Source: Clostridia bacterium
GTDB lineage: Bacteria > Bacillota > Clostridia > RGIG6154
NCBI GenBank assembly: GCA_017626145.1
Contig: JAGAJK010000060.1
Location: forward strand, 1 to 64,000
DNA: 64,000 nt
Reading direction: 5' to 3'
Positions within the stretch are counted from its first letter, which is position 1. Every line of letters starts with the position of its first letter. Both the position numbers and the translations under genes were made by a program. The notes under the pieces are model-generated. The model saw only the letters and a list, made by a program, of their open reading frames with translations. It was not told the origin of the DNA and made no database searches. Positions 25,430 to 34,510 of the stretch are shown piece after piece.

Positions 25430-26551
25430 ATGAATAAAAAATTCACATCTTTTATTTCTGTAATTATAGTTATTTGCCTATTGTTAGCTGTAGTTGCATC
25501 CTTGATAGCTTCATTGAATGCTTTTGCGGCTCCTACCCAAAGCGATATAAATGAAGCGCAAAGAAAAGTTGAGGAAGCCGATAAAAAGAAGAAAGAAGCC
25601 GAGAATCAAAAGAAAAGTGTTCTTGCTGAAAAAAGCGAATTGGAACTTGAAATTGGTGTTATTCAGGAAAAACTCGACGAAGTGAACGCAGAGCTTGATG
25701 CCAAAACTCTGGAGCTTCAAGAAGCTGAAAAAAAGGCGGAGAATCAATATAGTGCAATGAAACTTCGATTAAGAACTATGTACGAAGACAATTCTGCTTC
25801 ATATATCGAATTGATATTCAGTGGTGAAAGTATTTCAGATGCGATTTTTAATTATGAATTGATCAAGCAGCTTATTACTTACGACAATAATATGTATGAA
25901 GAATTATGTAAGACTCAAGCTCGAATTGAAGTGGTAAAAAACGAAATTGAACAAAATAAGAATACAATTGAGTCTGAAAAGAATAAATTGCAGGAAAAAA
26001 ATAATGCTTTACAGGTAACTATTGATAAGCTTAATAATGATATTCAGGATAGTCAGGCTGAAAAGGATGCGGCTGAGCAGGAAATGCAAAGGTTGAAGCA
26101 ACAGTATGCAGCGTCATTAAGAACAACAGCTCCAGCAGCAGGTGGGGCAGTTTATACCGGCGGTAAATTGCAGTGGCCGACACCGAGTACGTATTACATT
26201 ACAAGTGAATACGGTTATAGATTTCATCCGACTTTAAAGGTATGGAAAGGTCATACCGGAGTTGATATCGGAGCCGGTTACGGAGCGTCGGTTGTTGCTG
26301 CTGAAGATGGAACGGTAACTGTTGCTGGATATAATGTTGCATATGGTTACTATATCATAATAAATCATGGTGGGGGACTTAGTACTTTATATGCTCATAA
26401 TTCCTCATTACTTGTTTCAAGCGGACAGAATGTAACACGAGGACAGACTATTGCCAAAGTCGGCAGTACAGGTTATTCTACAGGTCCACATTGCCATTTT
26501 GAAGTTATAGTTAATGGTGTTACTACTGATCCTATGCCATATCTTCAATAG
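25430..26551 (+). CDS. Secreted coiled-coil M23 peptidase (EnvC-like)
   Basis: 373 residues from ATG 25430 (GGAGG). Signal peptide ends at NAFAAP. A long coiled coil (residues 32-245) is followed by a LytM/M23 domain: GYRFHPTLKVWKGHTGVDIGAG holds the first metal ligands (H..D), and HCHFEVIVNG the last. All zinc-binding residues appear present, so unlike E. coli EnvC it may be a true endopeptidase. Behind ftsEX, it is the likely FtsX-activated hydrolase, as with PcsB or CwlO. Confidence 0.9.
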   Translation: MNKKFTSFISVIIVICLLLAVVASLIASLNAFAAPTQSDINEAQRKVEEADKKKKEAENQKKSVLAEKSELELEIGVIQEKLDEVNAELDAKTLELQEAEKKAENQYSAMKLRLRTMYEDNSASYIELIFSGESISDAIFNYELIKQLITYDNNMYEELCKTQARIEVVKNEIEQNKNTIESEKNKLQEKNNALQVTIDKLNNDIQDSQAEKDAAEQEMQRLKQQYAASLRTTAPAAGGAVYTGGKLQWPTPSTYYITSEYGYRFHPTLKVWKGHTGVDIGAGYGASVVAAEDGTVTVAGYNVAYGYYIIINHGGGLSTLYAHNSSLLVSSGQNVTRGQTIAKVGSTGYSTGPHCHFEVIVNGVTTDPMPYLQ

Positions 26552-26610
26552 CATTTTATTAGAATAATTGAATAGAATATAATGTATTTTATAAATTTGA
26601 GGTATGATTT

Positions 26611-27762
26611 TTGAAAGTTATTGATTGGTTAAAAAAACATAAAATAATATTATTAGCTTGTTTTATTACAGCGATTGTATCAATATTGCTTACATCTGTT
26701 TCTATTTTATTCAGAGGAAATTTTTCTGTCTGGTATGCCAGATTTCTTATAGACAAATTCTATGTGGATCCTGTTTCTGACAAGGATATAAAAGAGGGAA
26801 TTGTAAATGGTATGGTTCAGTCTCTTGATGATGACTTTTCTATATACATTCCTTCTTCCTATGGATATGATAAATATGACAGTAGTGTAAGTGGTGAATT
26901 TGAAGGTATTGGCATATCTATCAGTTATGTGGATGGAAATTCACAGGTAGTTGAAGTGTATGAAAATTCTCCTGCTTATAAAAAGGGTGTACTTGAAGGC
27001 GATATTATCATTAGATCTGATGATATTGATTTGAAAGGTAAAATTCCTTCTGAGGTATCTGAAGTTTTGAGAGGCAAGGCAGGAACAACCGTAAATATGA
27101 CAGTTCTTCGTGATGGAAAAGAATTGACGATTAATGATATCAGACGAGAAGCTATAAATACACCAAGCGTAAAATCAAAGATGATTGGTGATATTGGTTA
27201 TATTTATGTAAGTAACTTTGATAATGATACTGATATAGAATTGACTGAAAAACTTGATATTCTTAAAGACTCGCAATCATTAATAATTGACTTGCGTGAT
27301 AATCCCGGAGGACGTTTGGATGTTGTTTTGAATTCGTTAGATCTTTTTCTTGATGAAGGTGTCGTTTTGATAGCTAAATATAAAGACAATGAAGAACAAA
27401 TTTATAATTCTTCAGAAGGAACGGCTTATGAAAAACCTGTTGTCGTTCTTGTAAATGAAAATAGCGCAAGTGCAGCAGAGATATTTGCTGCCGCATTGAA
27501 GGAAAGAGACAGAGCTGAAATTGTAGGAGTTAACACATATGGCAAAGGTTCGATTCAACGAAGCTTTATATTGCCTGATAATTCCGGTATTAATATAACA
27601 GTAGGAAGATTTTATTCTCCAAATGGAAATAAAATAGATAAAGTAGGCGTTGAGCCTGATGTAGTTATTAAATTATCTGATGAGTATCTGTATACCGAAG
27701 TTGCGGAAGTTCCGTTTGAAGATGATTTACAATTAAATAAAGCAATTGAGTTGTTACAGTGA
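26611..27762 (+). CDS. S41 carboxy-terminal processing protease (CtpA/CtpB-like)
   Basis: 383 residues from TTG at 26611 with GAGGT upstream. An N-terminal membrane helix (10-35) is followed by a PDZ domain (about 95-165; EGIGISISYVDGNSQVVEV) and the S41 catalytic core: NENSASAAEIFAAAL has the nucleophile Ser near 288, and YGKGSIQRS the general-base Lys near 312. It is exported. In Bacillus, CtpB-type proteases process SpoIVFA during sporulation, and others trim wall hydrolase activators; the ftsEX-M23 context supports the latter. Confidence 0.9.
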   Translation: MKVIDWLKKHKIILLACFITAIVSILLTSVSILFRGNFSVWYARFLIDKFYVDPVSDKDIKEGIVNGMVQSLDDDFSIYIPSSYGYDKYDSSVSGEFEGIGISISYVDGNSQVVEVYENSPAYKKGVLEGDIIIRSDDIDLKGKIPSEVSEVLRGKAGTTVNMTVLRDGKELTINDIRREAINTPSVKSKMIGDIGYIYVSNFDNDTDIELTEKLDILKDSQSLIIDLRDNPGGRLDVVLNSLDLFLDEGVVLIAKYKDNEEQIYNSSEGTAYEKPVVVLVNENSASAAEIFAAALKERDRAEIVGVNTYGKGSIQRSFILPDNSGINITVGRFYSPNGNKIDKVGVEPDVVIKLSDEYLYTEVAEVPFEDDLQLNKAIELLQ

Positions 27763-27781
27763 TATGCACAAAGGAGACATT

Positions 27782-28927
27782 ATGAAAGAATTTGATATTA
27801 AAACTAAAATTTATTTTGGAGAAGATGCTTTAGACCGATTAAGACAAATTAATTACAAAAAAGTTATGATTATTACCGATCCGTACGTTATCAGTAGCGG
27901 TATGATAAGACTTGTTGAAGATAAGCTTAAAGCTGCAGGTATTGAATATACTGTATTTTCGGATGTAGTACCTGACCCGCCTATTTCCAAAATTACAATC
28001 GGTGTAAAAGCACTTCAGGATGTATGTCCCGAAGCAGTTATAGCTATAGGTGGAGGTTCTGCAATAGATTCTGCAAAGGCTATAAAGGAAATTTATTCAA
28101 AAGGAAATAAATTACCTTCATTACCACTTATCGCTATTCCGACAACAAGTGGTACAGGTAGTGAGGTAACAGCTTTTTCTGTAATTTCTGATCCTGAGCA
28201 AGGTAAAAAGTTCCCTTTAATTTCAGATGATATGATTCCGGAAGAAGCGATTCTGGATGTTGAATTTGTTAAAAGTGTTCCGGCTGACATAACTGCTAAT
28301 ACCGGAATGGATGTTCTTACGCATGCTATTGAAGCTTATGTCAGTAAAAATAATAACGAGTTTTCGGCTGCTCTGGCAGAAAAATCTGTTGAAATTTGTG
28401 GTGCTTTCCTATTGAGATCTTATTTAAGTAATAATGATATACATGCCAGAACTAAGATGCATGTAGCATCGTGTTTAGCAGGACTTGCGTTTAATTCTGC
28501 TTCTTTAGGTATTAACCATAGTATTGCACACGCATTAGGTGCTCGTTTCCATATTCCTCACGGAAGAGCCAATGCTATGTTGTTGCCGCATGTTATAGAA
28601 TTTAACAGCGATATCAACAAACATTCTAAAAGTAAAAAAGAGTACCTTCCTTGTGTAAAAAAATACATAAACCTTGCCAAGATGCTTGGTTTGTATAATT
28701 TTAACGAAATTACTACAGTACGAGCTTTGGTAAACTGGATTCAGTTTATGAACAAGGAAATGGAAATACCTACCTCCATTTCCCAATGTGGTATAGATAA
28801 AGACGAGTATATGTCTTGTCTTGATGAGTTAGCAGACAATGCTCTTAAGGATTCTTGTACTGCTACTAACCCCAGAGTACCTTCAAAAGAAGATATAATG
28901 AGAATACTGATAGATTTATATGATTAA
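27782..28927 (+). CDS. Iron-containing alcohol dehydrogenase
   Basis: 381 residues from ATG 27782 (AAAGGAG). Group III Fe-ADH fold: NAD-binding GGGSAIDSAK in the N-terminal half, PTTSGTGSEVT, TGMDVLTHAIEAYVS, and metal-binding His residues in NHSIAHALGARFHIPHGRANAMLLPHV. It resembles the propanol/ethanol dehydrogenases of the EutG/PduQ type, but no microcompartment genes are near. Likely an NAD(P)H-dependent aldehyde reductase in fermentation; substrate uncertain. Confidence 0.9.
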   Translation: MKEFDIKTKIYFGEDALDRLRQINYKKVMIITDPYVISSGMIRLVEDKLKAAGIEYTVFSDVVPDPPISKITIGVKALQDVCPEAVIAIGGGSAIDSAKAIKEIYSKGNKLPSLPLIAIPTTSGTGSEVTAFSVISDPEQGKKFPLISDDMIPEEAILDVEFVKSVPADITANTGMDVLTHAIEAYVSKNNNEFSAALAEKSVEICGAFLLRSYLSNNDIHARTKMHVASCLAGLAFNSASLGINHSIAHALGARFHIPHGRANAMLLPHVIEFNSDINKHSKSKKEYLPCVKKYINLAKMLGLYNFNEITTVRALVNWIQFMNKEMEIPTSISQCGIDKDEYMSCLDELADNALKDSCTATNPRVPSKEDIMRILIDLYD

Positions 28928-28936
28928 GGAATAATT

Positions 28937-29437
28937 ATGTACGATGAATTGACAAAAATGGATATTGAAAAAATGCAGGAGGAAATTGAGTATCGTAAGG
29001 TAGTCTTAAGACCTCAACTTTTGGAAGAGGTAAAAACTGCACGAGCTTTTGGTGATTTAAGCGAAAACTATGAATATAAAGAGGCTAAGCGTCTTAAAAA
29101 TAAGAATGAAGGACGTATTCGTTATCTTACAAATATGATCAAAACTGCTAAAATCATTGAAGATATTTCCACAGAAGATACTGTCGGTTTATTTGATATT
29201 GTTGAATGTTATATGGATGATATAGATGAAGTTATGACCGTTCAGCTTGCTACTAATGTAAGAATAAACGTTTCTGAAGGAATTTATAGTAAAGATTCAC
29301 CGATAGGCAGAGCTCTTCTGGGGAAGAAGGTAGGCGATAAAGTGGAAATTGAATCTCCCGACGGCGGATATGTTGTTGAAATTAAAAGTATTACAAAATC
29401 TTATGATGATGGTTCTGCTCCCATACTTTCATATTAA
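28937..29437 (+). CDS. GreA/GreB-family protein, second copy
   Basis: 166 residues. The coiled coil has VKTARAFGDLSENYEYKEAKRLKNKNEGRI: the acidic tip (Asp-Leu-Ser-Glu-Asn) is kept, so it could stimulate RNA cleavage like GreA. The C-terminal domain has SPIGRALLGKKVGDKVEIESP. It is more divergent than the 16221-16700 GreA and lies 9 bases after the alcohol dehydrogenase gene. It may be a Gfh-like regulator; retention of the acidic pair argues for activity. Confidence 0.85.
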   Translation: MYDELTKMDIEKMQEEIEYRKVVLRPQLLEEVKTARAFGDLSENYEYKEAKRLKNKNEGRIRYLTNMIKTAKIIEDISTEDTVGLFDIVECYMDDIDEVMTVQLATNVRINVSEGIYSKDSPIGRALLGKKVGDKVEIESPDGGYVVEIKSITKSYDDGSAPILSY

Positions 29438-29461
29438 ACATAAATACAATGAGGTGCTATT

Positions 29462-30886
29462 ATGAGTAATTTTATTGAAAAGGCTACACCGGAATCCTGT
29501 GGCGTAAGTTCAAAGAATATGATTAAATTTATTGAGCAAATTTGTCAGGCTCTGCCAAATCAGGAAACACATTCGTTTATGCTTATCAGACACGGCAAGC
29601 TTTTGTTTGAAGGATATTTTTCACCTTACAACGAAGATACTGAGCATTCTTTATTTTCAGTAAGTAAATCTTTTGCAAGTACAGCAATAGGATATTTAGT
29701 TATGGAAGGAAAAATTTCTGTTAATGACAGTATTTCTGATTATTTTCCTGAACTCATTGAAGACGGTATAAATAAAGAAAATCTTAAAATTAAAATTCAC
29801 GACCTTCTTTCTATGTCCTTTGGTCAGCAAGGTGGAGCAGTTCACGAAAGTCAGAAACGTAGTGATATGTCAGATGTAATGCTTTATGACTTTTTCTATC
29901 GAAACAAAGATATAGAGTGTGGTACAAAATTCAGATATGATTCTTATGGAACATATATGCTCTCTGCGCTTGTAAATAAAGTTACAGGACAAACTGTTGT
30001 TGAATATCTTATGCCTAAGCTGTTTGAACCTCTTGGTATTAAGGAGCCTTATTATATTAAAGACAAACTGGGGATAAGTATCGGATATACCGGTATGAGA
30101 TTAAAACTCCAAGACCTTGCAAAAGTCGGTCTTACATATCTTAACGGTGGAAAATGGGATGGAAAGCAAATTATTCCCGAAGAATGGATTAACCTTGCTA
30201 TGAAGAAACATACGCCTACGGATGGTTGTGGAACCGGTCTTGACTGGCAGGAAGGTTACTGTTACCAATTCTGGAAAGGTAGATATAATACAAATCGTTT
30301 TTGCGGTGCCTATGGACAGATGTGTGTAATTATGCCGGAATATGATGCGATATTCGCTATTAATTCAGGATACGATAATGACAAGCTTTCATACATTTTG
30401 GATACATTTTATCAAAATATAATGTTCAATATGCAGGATGTTGCTTTACCGGAAGATACTGAAAGCAACCTGAAGCTTCAAAATATTTTATCAAATCTCT
30501 CAATTACCTGTGAATTTTCAGAAATGTCACCAATGTCGCAATTTGTTTCTGGTAACACCTATGAAATCGATGAAAAAGGTGGATACAAAGCAATAAAATT
30601 TATTTTTGACGATAATACGGTAGAGGTTACTTTAATTTCCAATCAAGAAAATTATACATTTAAAGCGGGATTTGATAAAATTATATGGGGCAGAGCAGAT
30701 GGAACACATTTTGCTTCATTGGAAAATTCTGATTGCTCTGAAACTTTTGCAACAGCAGCATGGCATACCAAAAAGGATCTTGAGATTACCTTAAGGTTAT
30801 TCGGAACTCCGTCTATTGTCAAAGTTAAAGCAGATTTTTCAAAAGAACCAAAGGTAAGTCTTCTTACACACAGATGCAAATTTTAA
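29462..30886 (+). CDS. Beta-lactamase-fold serine hydrolase
   Basis: 474 residues. Class C beta-lactamase/esterase family: FSVSKSFAS near residue 66 gives the Ser-x-x-Lys motif, YDSYGTYM near 160 the Tyr motif, and the C-terminal extra domain (350-474) is beta-rich. It has no signal peptide, so it is cytosolic. Family members include esterases, D-aminopeptidases and penicillin-binding-like proteins; the substrate cannot be read here. GAGGTG precedes the ATG; it overlaps the non-used start region of the aminotransferase. Confidence 0.85.
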   Translation: MSNFIEKATPESCGVSSKNMIKFIEQICQALPNQETHSFMLIRHGKLLFEGYFSPYNEDTEHSLFSVSKSFASTAIGYLVMEGKISVNDSISDYFPELIEDGINKENLKIKIHDLLSMSFGQQGGAVHESQKRSDMSDVMLYDFFYRNKDIECGTKFRYDSYGTYMLSALVNKVTGQTVVEYLMPKLFEPLGIKEPYYIKDKLGISIGYTGMRLKLQDLAKVGLTYLNGGKWDGKQIIPEEWINLAMKKHTPTDGCGTGLDWQEGYCYQFWKGRYNTNRFCGAYGQMCVIMPEYDAIFAINSGYDNDKLSYILDTFYQNIMFNMQDVALPEDTESNLKLQNILSNLSITCEFSEMSPMSQFVSGNTYEIDEKGGYKAIKFIFDDNTVEVTLISNQENYTFKAGFDKIIWGRADGTHFASLENSDCSETFATAAWHTKKDLEITLRLFGTPSIVKVKADFSKEPKVSLLTHRCKF

Positions 30887-30903
30887 GTAATAGAGGTGAT
30901 ATT

Positions 30904-32094
30904 ATGGCAGATTTCAATAGTAATATGCAAAAACTTGGCACGGTTAGATCCGTTATTCGCGAAACTTTTGAATACGGTAATAAAAGGGCTAAAGAGATAG
31001 GGAGGGAAAATGTTTTTGACTATAGTTTAGGAAATCCAAGTGTTTCTCCTCCTGAAATTGTTGACAAGAAAATATCAGAATTAGTCAGTGTAGAAAATAC
31101 CGTAAGTGTGCATGGATACACTTCTGCACAAGGTGCTGAAGATACGCGAATTGCAATTGCTGACGATATTAATTCGCGTTTTTCGGCAGGTATTACAAAG
31201 GATGATATTTATATAACATGTGGTGCAGCTGCATCTCTTACAGTTACATTAAATGCACTTGTTTGTCCGGGTGATGAAATTATGGTTATTGCTCCTTTCT
31301 TTCCGGAATACAGAGTTTTTGCTGAAACTGCGGGAGCAAAAGTCGTTATCGTTCCTGCTGATTTAGAAAACTTTCAGATAAATTTTTCAGAGATGGAAAA
31401 GCTTGTTACCGCAAATACGAAAGCAGTAATAATAAATACACCTAACAATCCTACCGGTGCTGTTTTTTCAAAAGAGACCATTAAAATGATGTGCGAGCTT
31501 TTAGAAAATAAACAGAAAGAATTTAATAAAAAAATCTTTTTGATTTCCGATGAACCATATCGGGAATTGGTCTATGATGACATTGAGCTTCCCTATCTTA
31601 CCAATTGTTATAATAATACAATTGTTTGTTATTCGTACAGTAAATCTTTATCTCTTCCGGGAGAAAGAATAGGTTATATTGTAGTTTCTAATAAAATAGA
31701 TTGCCATAACGATATTTATGCTGCAGTTTGCGGTGCGGGACGTGCTTTGGGTTTTGTTTGTGCACCAAGTATGATGCAGAAGGTAATTAAAGATTGTGTG
31801 GGCAAGACGGCGGATGTTTCTATTTACCGTAAAAACAGGGATTTACTTTACAATGCTCTTACAGATTATGGATACGAATGTGTTCATCCTGATGGTGCAT
31901 TCTATCTTTTTGTAAAGTCCCTTGATGAAGATGCCAATACATTTTGCCTCAAAGCCAGAGATTATGAACTTTTACTGGTTCCTTCTGATAGTTTTGGATG
32001 TAAAGGTTATATACGACTTTCGTATTGTGTGTCAACAGAAATGATTGAAAAATCATTACCTGCTTTCAAGAAACTTATAGAATCATATAAATAA
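30904..32094 (+). CDS. PLP-dependent class I/II aminotransferase
   Basis: 396 residues from ATG 30904 after GAGGTG. Fold-type I: NTPNNPTGAVF, SDEPYRELVYDD, the PLP Lys in YSYSKSLSLPGERIG (near residue 246) and a C-terminal Arg in RLSYC. This is the aspartate-aminotransferase-like group in which substrate specificity (aspartate, aromatic or branched-chain) is hard to tell. It overlaps or abuts the serine hydrolase gene, and a bidirectional terminator follows. Confidence 0.88.
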   Translation: MADFNSNMQKLGTVRSVIRETFEYGNKRAKEIGRENVFDYSLGNPSVSPPEIVDKKISELVSVENTVSVHGYTSAQGAEDTRIAIADDINSRFSAGITKDDIYITCGAAASLTVTLNALVCPGDEIMVIAPFFPEYRVFAETAGAKVVIVPADLENFQINFSEMEKLVTANTKAVIINTPNNPTGAVFSKETIKMMCELLENKQKEFNKKIFLISDEPYRELVYDDIELPYLTNCYNNTIVCYSYSKSLSLPGERIGYIVVSNKIDCHNDIYAAVCGAGRALGFVCAPSMMQKVIKDCVGKTADVSIYRKNRDLLYNALTDYGYECVHPDGAFYLFVKSLDEDANTFCLKARDYELLLVPSDSFGCKGYIRLSYCVSTEMIEKSLPAFKKLIESYK

Positions 32095-32096
32095 GT

Positions 32097-32130
32097 AAAA
32101 GCTCAGAAGAAATTCTTCTGAGCTTTTTTA
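32097..32130. terminator. Bidirectional terminator, aminotransferase/feoB
   Basis: AAAAGCTCAGAAGAA pairs with TTCTTCTGAGCTTTT. T/A tracts on both sides; the 3' arm touches the feoB stop. Confidence 0.9.
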
Positions 32131-34140
32131 TAATAACAAATTAAGCAAGAAACAAATTGATATACCTATAAAAGTTGGGATTATAAATGAATATAGCATC
32201 CACTTAATACTTTTAGTTTCTTTATAGACGGTAAGTAATGTAGTTGAGCAAGGCCAATGGAAAAGTGTGAAAGCAATATAACATAAAGCGGTTTTTATAG
32301 TCCATCCATTGGTAATAAGTAAAGTTATAACTGATTCCAAATTACCTATCTCGGTTAAAGCGTTTGTACCTGAATATAACATTATTGCGAGAGGAAGAAT
32401 GATTTCATTTGCGGGTATACCTAATATGAAGGAGCTTATAATTACGCCGTCAAGTCCTATTAAATTTCCAAAATTTTTAAATAAATTTATAAGATAATTT
32501 ACTGTTATTACGCCGTTAATTGAAGTATTAGTTAAAATCCATATTAATGCTCCGCACGGAATAGCAACAGTTACAGCTCGCCACATAACGGTAAATGTTC
32601 TGTTAATCAAAGAATGTACTATTATCTTACCGGGTTGAGGTGTTCTGTATGGAGGTAATTCTAAAGTAAAAGAAGATGGTATTCCTTTGAGAAGTGTTTT
32701 AGAAAGAATATAAGAAAAAATAAATGTCATTAATATTCCTGAACAAATAACGATTAACATATATAATGTTGTTGTTAACCCTGAATATTTTGAAGACCAG
32801 GAAAAAAATATTGTAAGAATAACTATTATTGATGGAAATCTTCCGTTGCAAGGTACAAATGAATTAGTTAAAATTGCAATTAACCTTTCTCGTTTTGAGT
32901 CTATAATTCTGCAGCCGGTTACGCCAACTGCGTTGCATCCAATACCCATACACATAGTTAAAGCTTGCTTGCCACATGATTTTGAACAGGCAAAGCATTT
33001 GTCAAGATTAAAAGCTATTCTTGGCAGATATCCAAAATCCTCAAGAATAGTGAATAACGGAAAAAATATAGCCATAGGTGGCAACATTACTGATATTACC
33101 CATGTTGTAACTTTATATATTCCGTCAATTATAAAGCTTTGAACTAAGGGATTTAAATTAATTTTAATGAAAAAATTTTTTATATAATACTCTAAGTTTT
33201 CGAATAAATATGATAAGAGTTTAGAAGGGTAATTTGCACCTTTAACAGTCAGCCATATTATAATGGTAAGAAATATTAACATACACGGAATAGCTGTATA
33301 TTTTCCTGTGAAAATTTTGTCAAGTAAATAGTCTTTGTCGGACTTTTTTTCAGTTATTTTAGTTGTAGCTTTTTTAACCTTTGTTGCATATTCATAAATT
33401 GTTTCTGCAATAATATCAGATATATTGTCTGATTCGCCAAACAGATTTTTCTCTTTTTGCATCAATTGAATAAGTTTGTCATTACTATAAAAATCATAAT
33501 TTTTATATTTGATTAATGAAGCTATGAAATCATTATTGTTTTCAAGAAGTCTTAAAGCTATCCAACGTTTATTATCAATAAATTCTGGTAAACTTTTTTC
33601 AATTTCGTTTATTGATTCCTCTATAGCAGGGGAGTATTTCAGTTTGAATTCTTTAAATTCTAACGTCGGTAGTTTATCTATCATTTCCTTAATTCCTTTG
33701 CCTTTTTTTGCTGTGACGCCGAAAACAGGCATATTAAGTAATTCTGAAAGTTTATTAATATCTATAGCTATTCCTTTTTTCTTAGCTTCATCTAACATGT
33801 TAAGACATAAAACTGTTTTTTTATTAAGCTCCGCTATTTGAATAACAAGATTTAAGTTTCGCTCCAAATTAGTTGCATCACATACAACTATTATATACTC
33901 ACTTTCTTCAAAGCACAAGAAATCTCGAGCTATTTCTTCTTCGGGCGAATTAGAATGCAGCGAATAAGTCCCGGGAATATCTGCTATAAAAAATTCTTTA
34001 TATTTACCTGTTGCATTAGCAACGGTTTTGCCGGACCAATTACCTGTATGCTGGTTCATTCCGGTTAAGAAATTAAATATAGTGCTTTTGCCAACATTGG
34101 GATTTCCTGCCAATGTTATAATTTTATTTTTATTCTTCAT
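32128..34140 (-). CDS. feoB: Ferrous iron transporter FeoB
   Basis: 670 residues. N-terminal G domain: GNPNVGKSTIFNFLTG (G1, about 12-27), DIPGTYSL (G3), NMLDEA (G4). The helical linker spans 170-260, then about 10 membrane helices with two Gate motifs (IPCMLIFLTIIIW; MCMGIGCNAVGVTGC). It takes up Fe(II) under anoxic conditions. The start overlaps feoA by 11 bases (feoA upstream on this strand). It carries no C-terminal FeoC. Confidence 0.95.
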   Translation of the reverse strand: MKNKNKIITLAGNPNVGKSTIFNFLTGMNQHTGNWSGKTVANATGKYKEFFIADIPGTYSLHSNSPEEEIARDFLCFEESEYIIVVCDATNLERNLNLVIQIAELNKKTVLCLNMLDEAKKKGIAIDINKLSELLNMPVFGVTAKKGKGIKEMIDKLPTLEFKEFKLKYSPAIEESINEIEKSLPEFIDNKRWIALRLLENNNDFIASLIKYKNYDFYSNDKLIQLMQKEKNLFGESDNISDIIAETIYEYATKVKKATTKITEKKSDKDYLLDKIFTGKYTAIPCMLIFLTIIIWLTVKGANYPSKLLSYLFENLEYYIKNFFIKINLNPLVQSFIIDGIYKVTTWVISVMLPPMAIFFPLFTILEDFGYLPRIAFNLDKCFACSKSCGKQALTMCMGIGCNAVGVTGCRIIDSKRERLIAILTNSFVPCNGRFPSIIVILTIFFSWSSKYSGLTTTLYMLIVICSGILMTFIFSYILSKTLLKGIPSSFTLELPPYRTPQPGKIIVHSLINRTFTVMWRAVTVAIPCGALIWILTNTSINGVITVNYLINLFKNFGNLIGLDGVIISSFILGIPANEIILPLAIMLYSGTNALTEIGNLESVITLLITNGWTIKTALCYIAFTLFHWPCSTTLLTVYKETKSIKWMLYSFIIPTFIGISICFLLNLLL

Positions 34141-34378
34141 AATCTTTTCCCTCCGGAGTATTTACAATTATTTTTTTTGCGTCTGCATTTCGTAAAGCAA
34201 TAACTGAACCTTTGATTCTGTATGCAGTAGGATCTCCTGAAAAACTTTTATATAAGCAGGTAACAGTTGCGTTTTTGACGAATCCCAGATCTTTAAGTCT
34301 TCTTTTTAAAGCCGGATAAGCAGAAATACTTATGATTTTGCATTTTTCTCCGGGGTTAATAGTATTTAGAGAAACCAT
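34130..34378 (-). CDS. feoA: Ferrous iron transport protein FeoA
   Basis: 82 residues, SH3-like beta fold typical of FeoA: NPGEKCKIISISAYPALKRRLKDLGFVKNATVTC, then DPTAYRIKGSVIALRNADAKKI. Small cytosolic partner of FeoB. ATG at 34378 after AGGAGGTC. The promoter upstream holds a 19-base palindrome (34410-34428). Confidence 0.92.
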   Translation of the reverse strand: MVSLNTINPGEKCKIISISAYPALKRRLKDLGFVKNATVTCLYKSFSGDPTAYRIKGSVIALRNADAKKIIVNTPEGKDYEE

Positions 34379-34405
34379 CTTTGACCTCCTGAATATTGCT
34401 ATTAC

Positions 34406-34434
34406 AGTATATGTAATTTATTTACATAAGTGAA
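34406..34434 (-). promoter_or_regulatory. feoAB promoter with palindromic operator candidate
   Basis: On the complement: -35 TTCACT, 17-base spacer, -10 TATACT. The spacer is almost entirely a perfect 7-5-7 palindrome, TATGTAA-5-TTACATA (34410-34428), which would let a repressor block the promoter. An iron-sensing Fur or DtxR-type regulator is plausible but not shown; the site does not match the standard Fur box. Confidence 0.5.
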
Positions 34435-34470
34435 TAATGTTTTCTATTGCAAAATTTCTGCTGATATGGT

Positions 34471-34475
34471 ACAAT
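34471..34475 (+). promoter_or_regulatory. Sigma-A promoter of stalk-domain gene
   Basis: TTGCAA (34447-34452), 17-base spacer ending TATGG, TACAAT (34470-34475), extended -10. Confidence 0.7.
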
Positions 34476-34510
34476 TAACTTGTATAATTATGAAAAAGAG
34501 AGGTTAAGTT

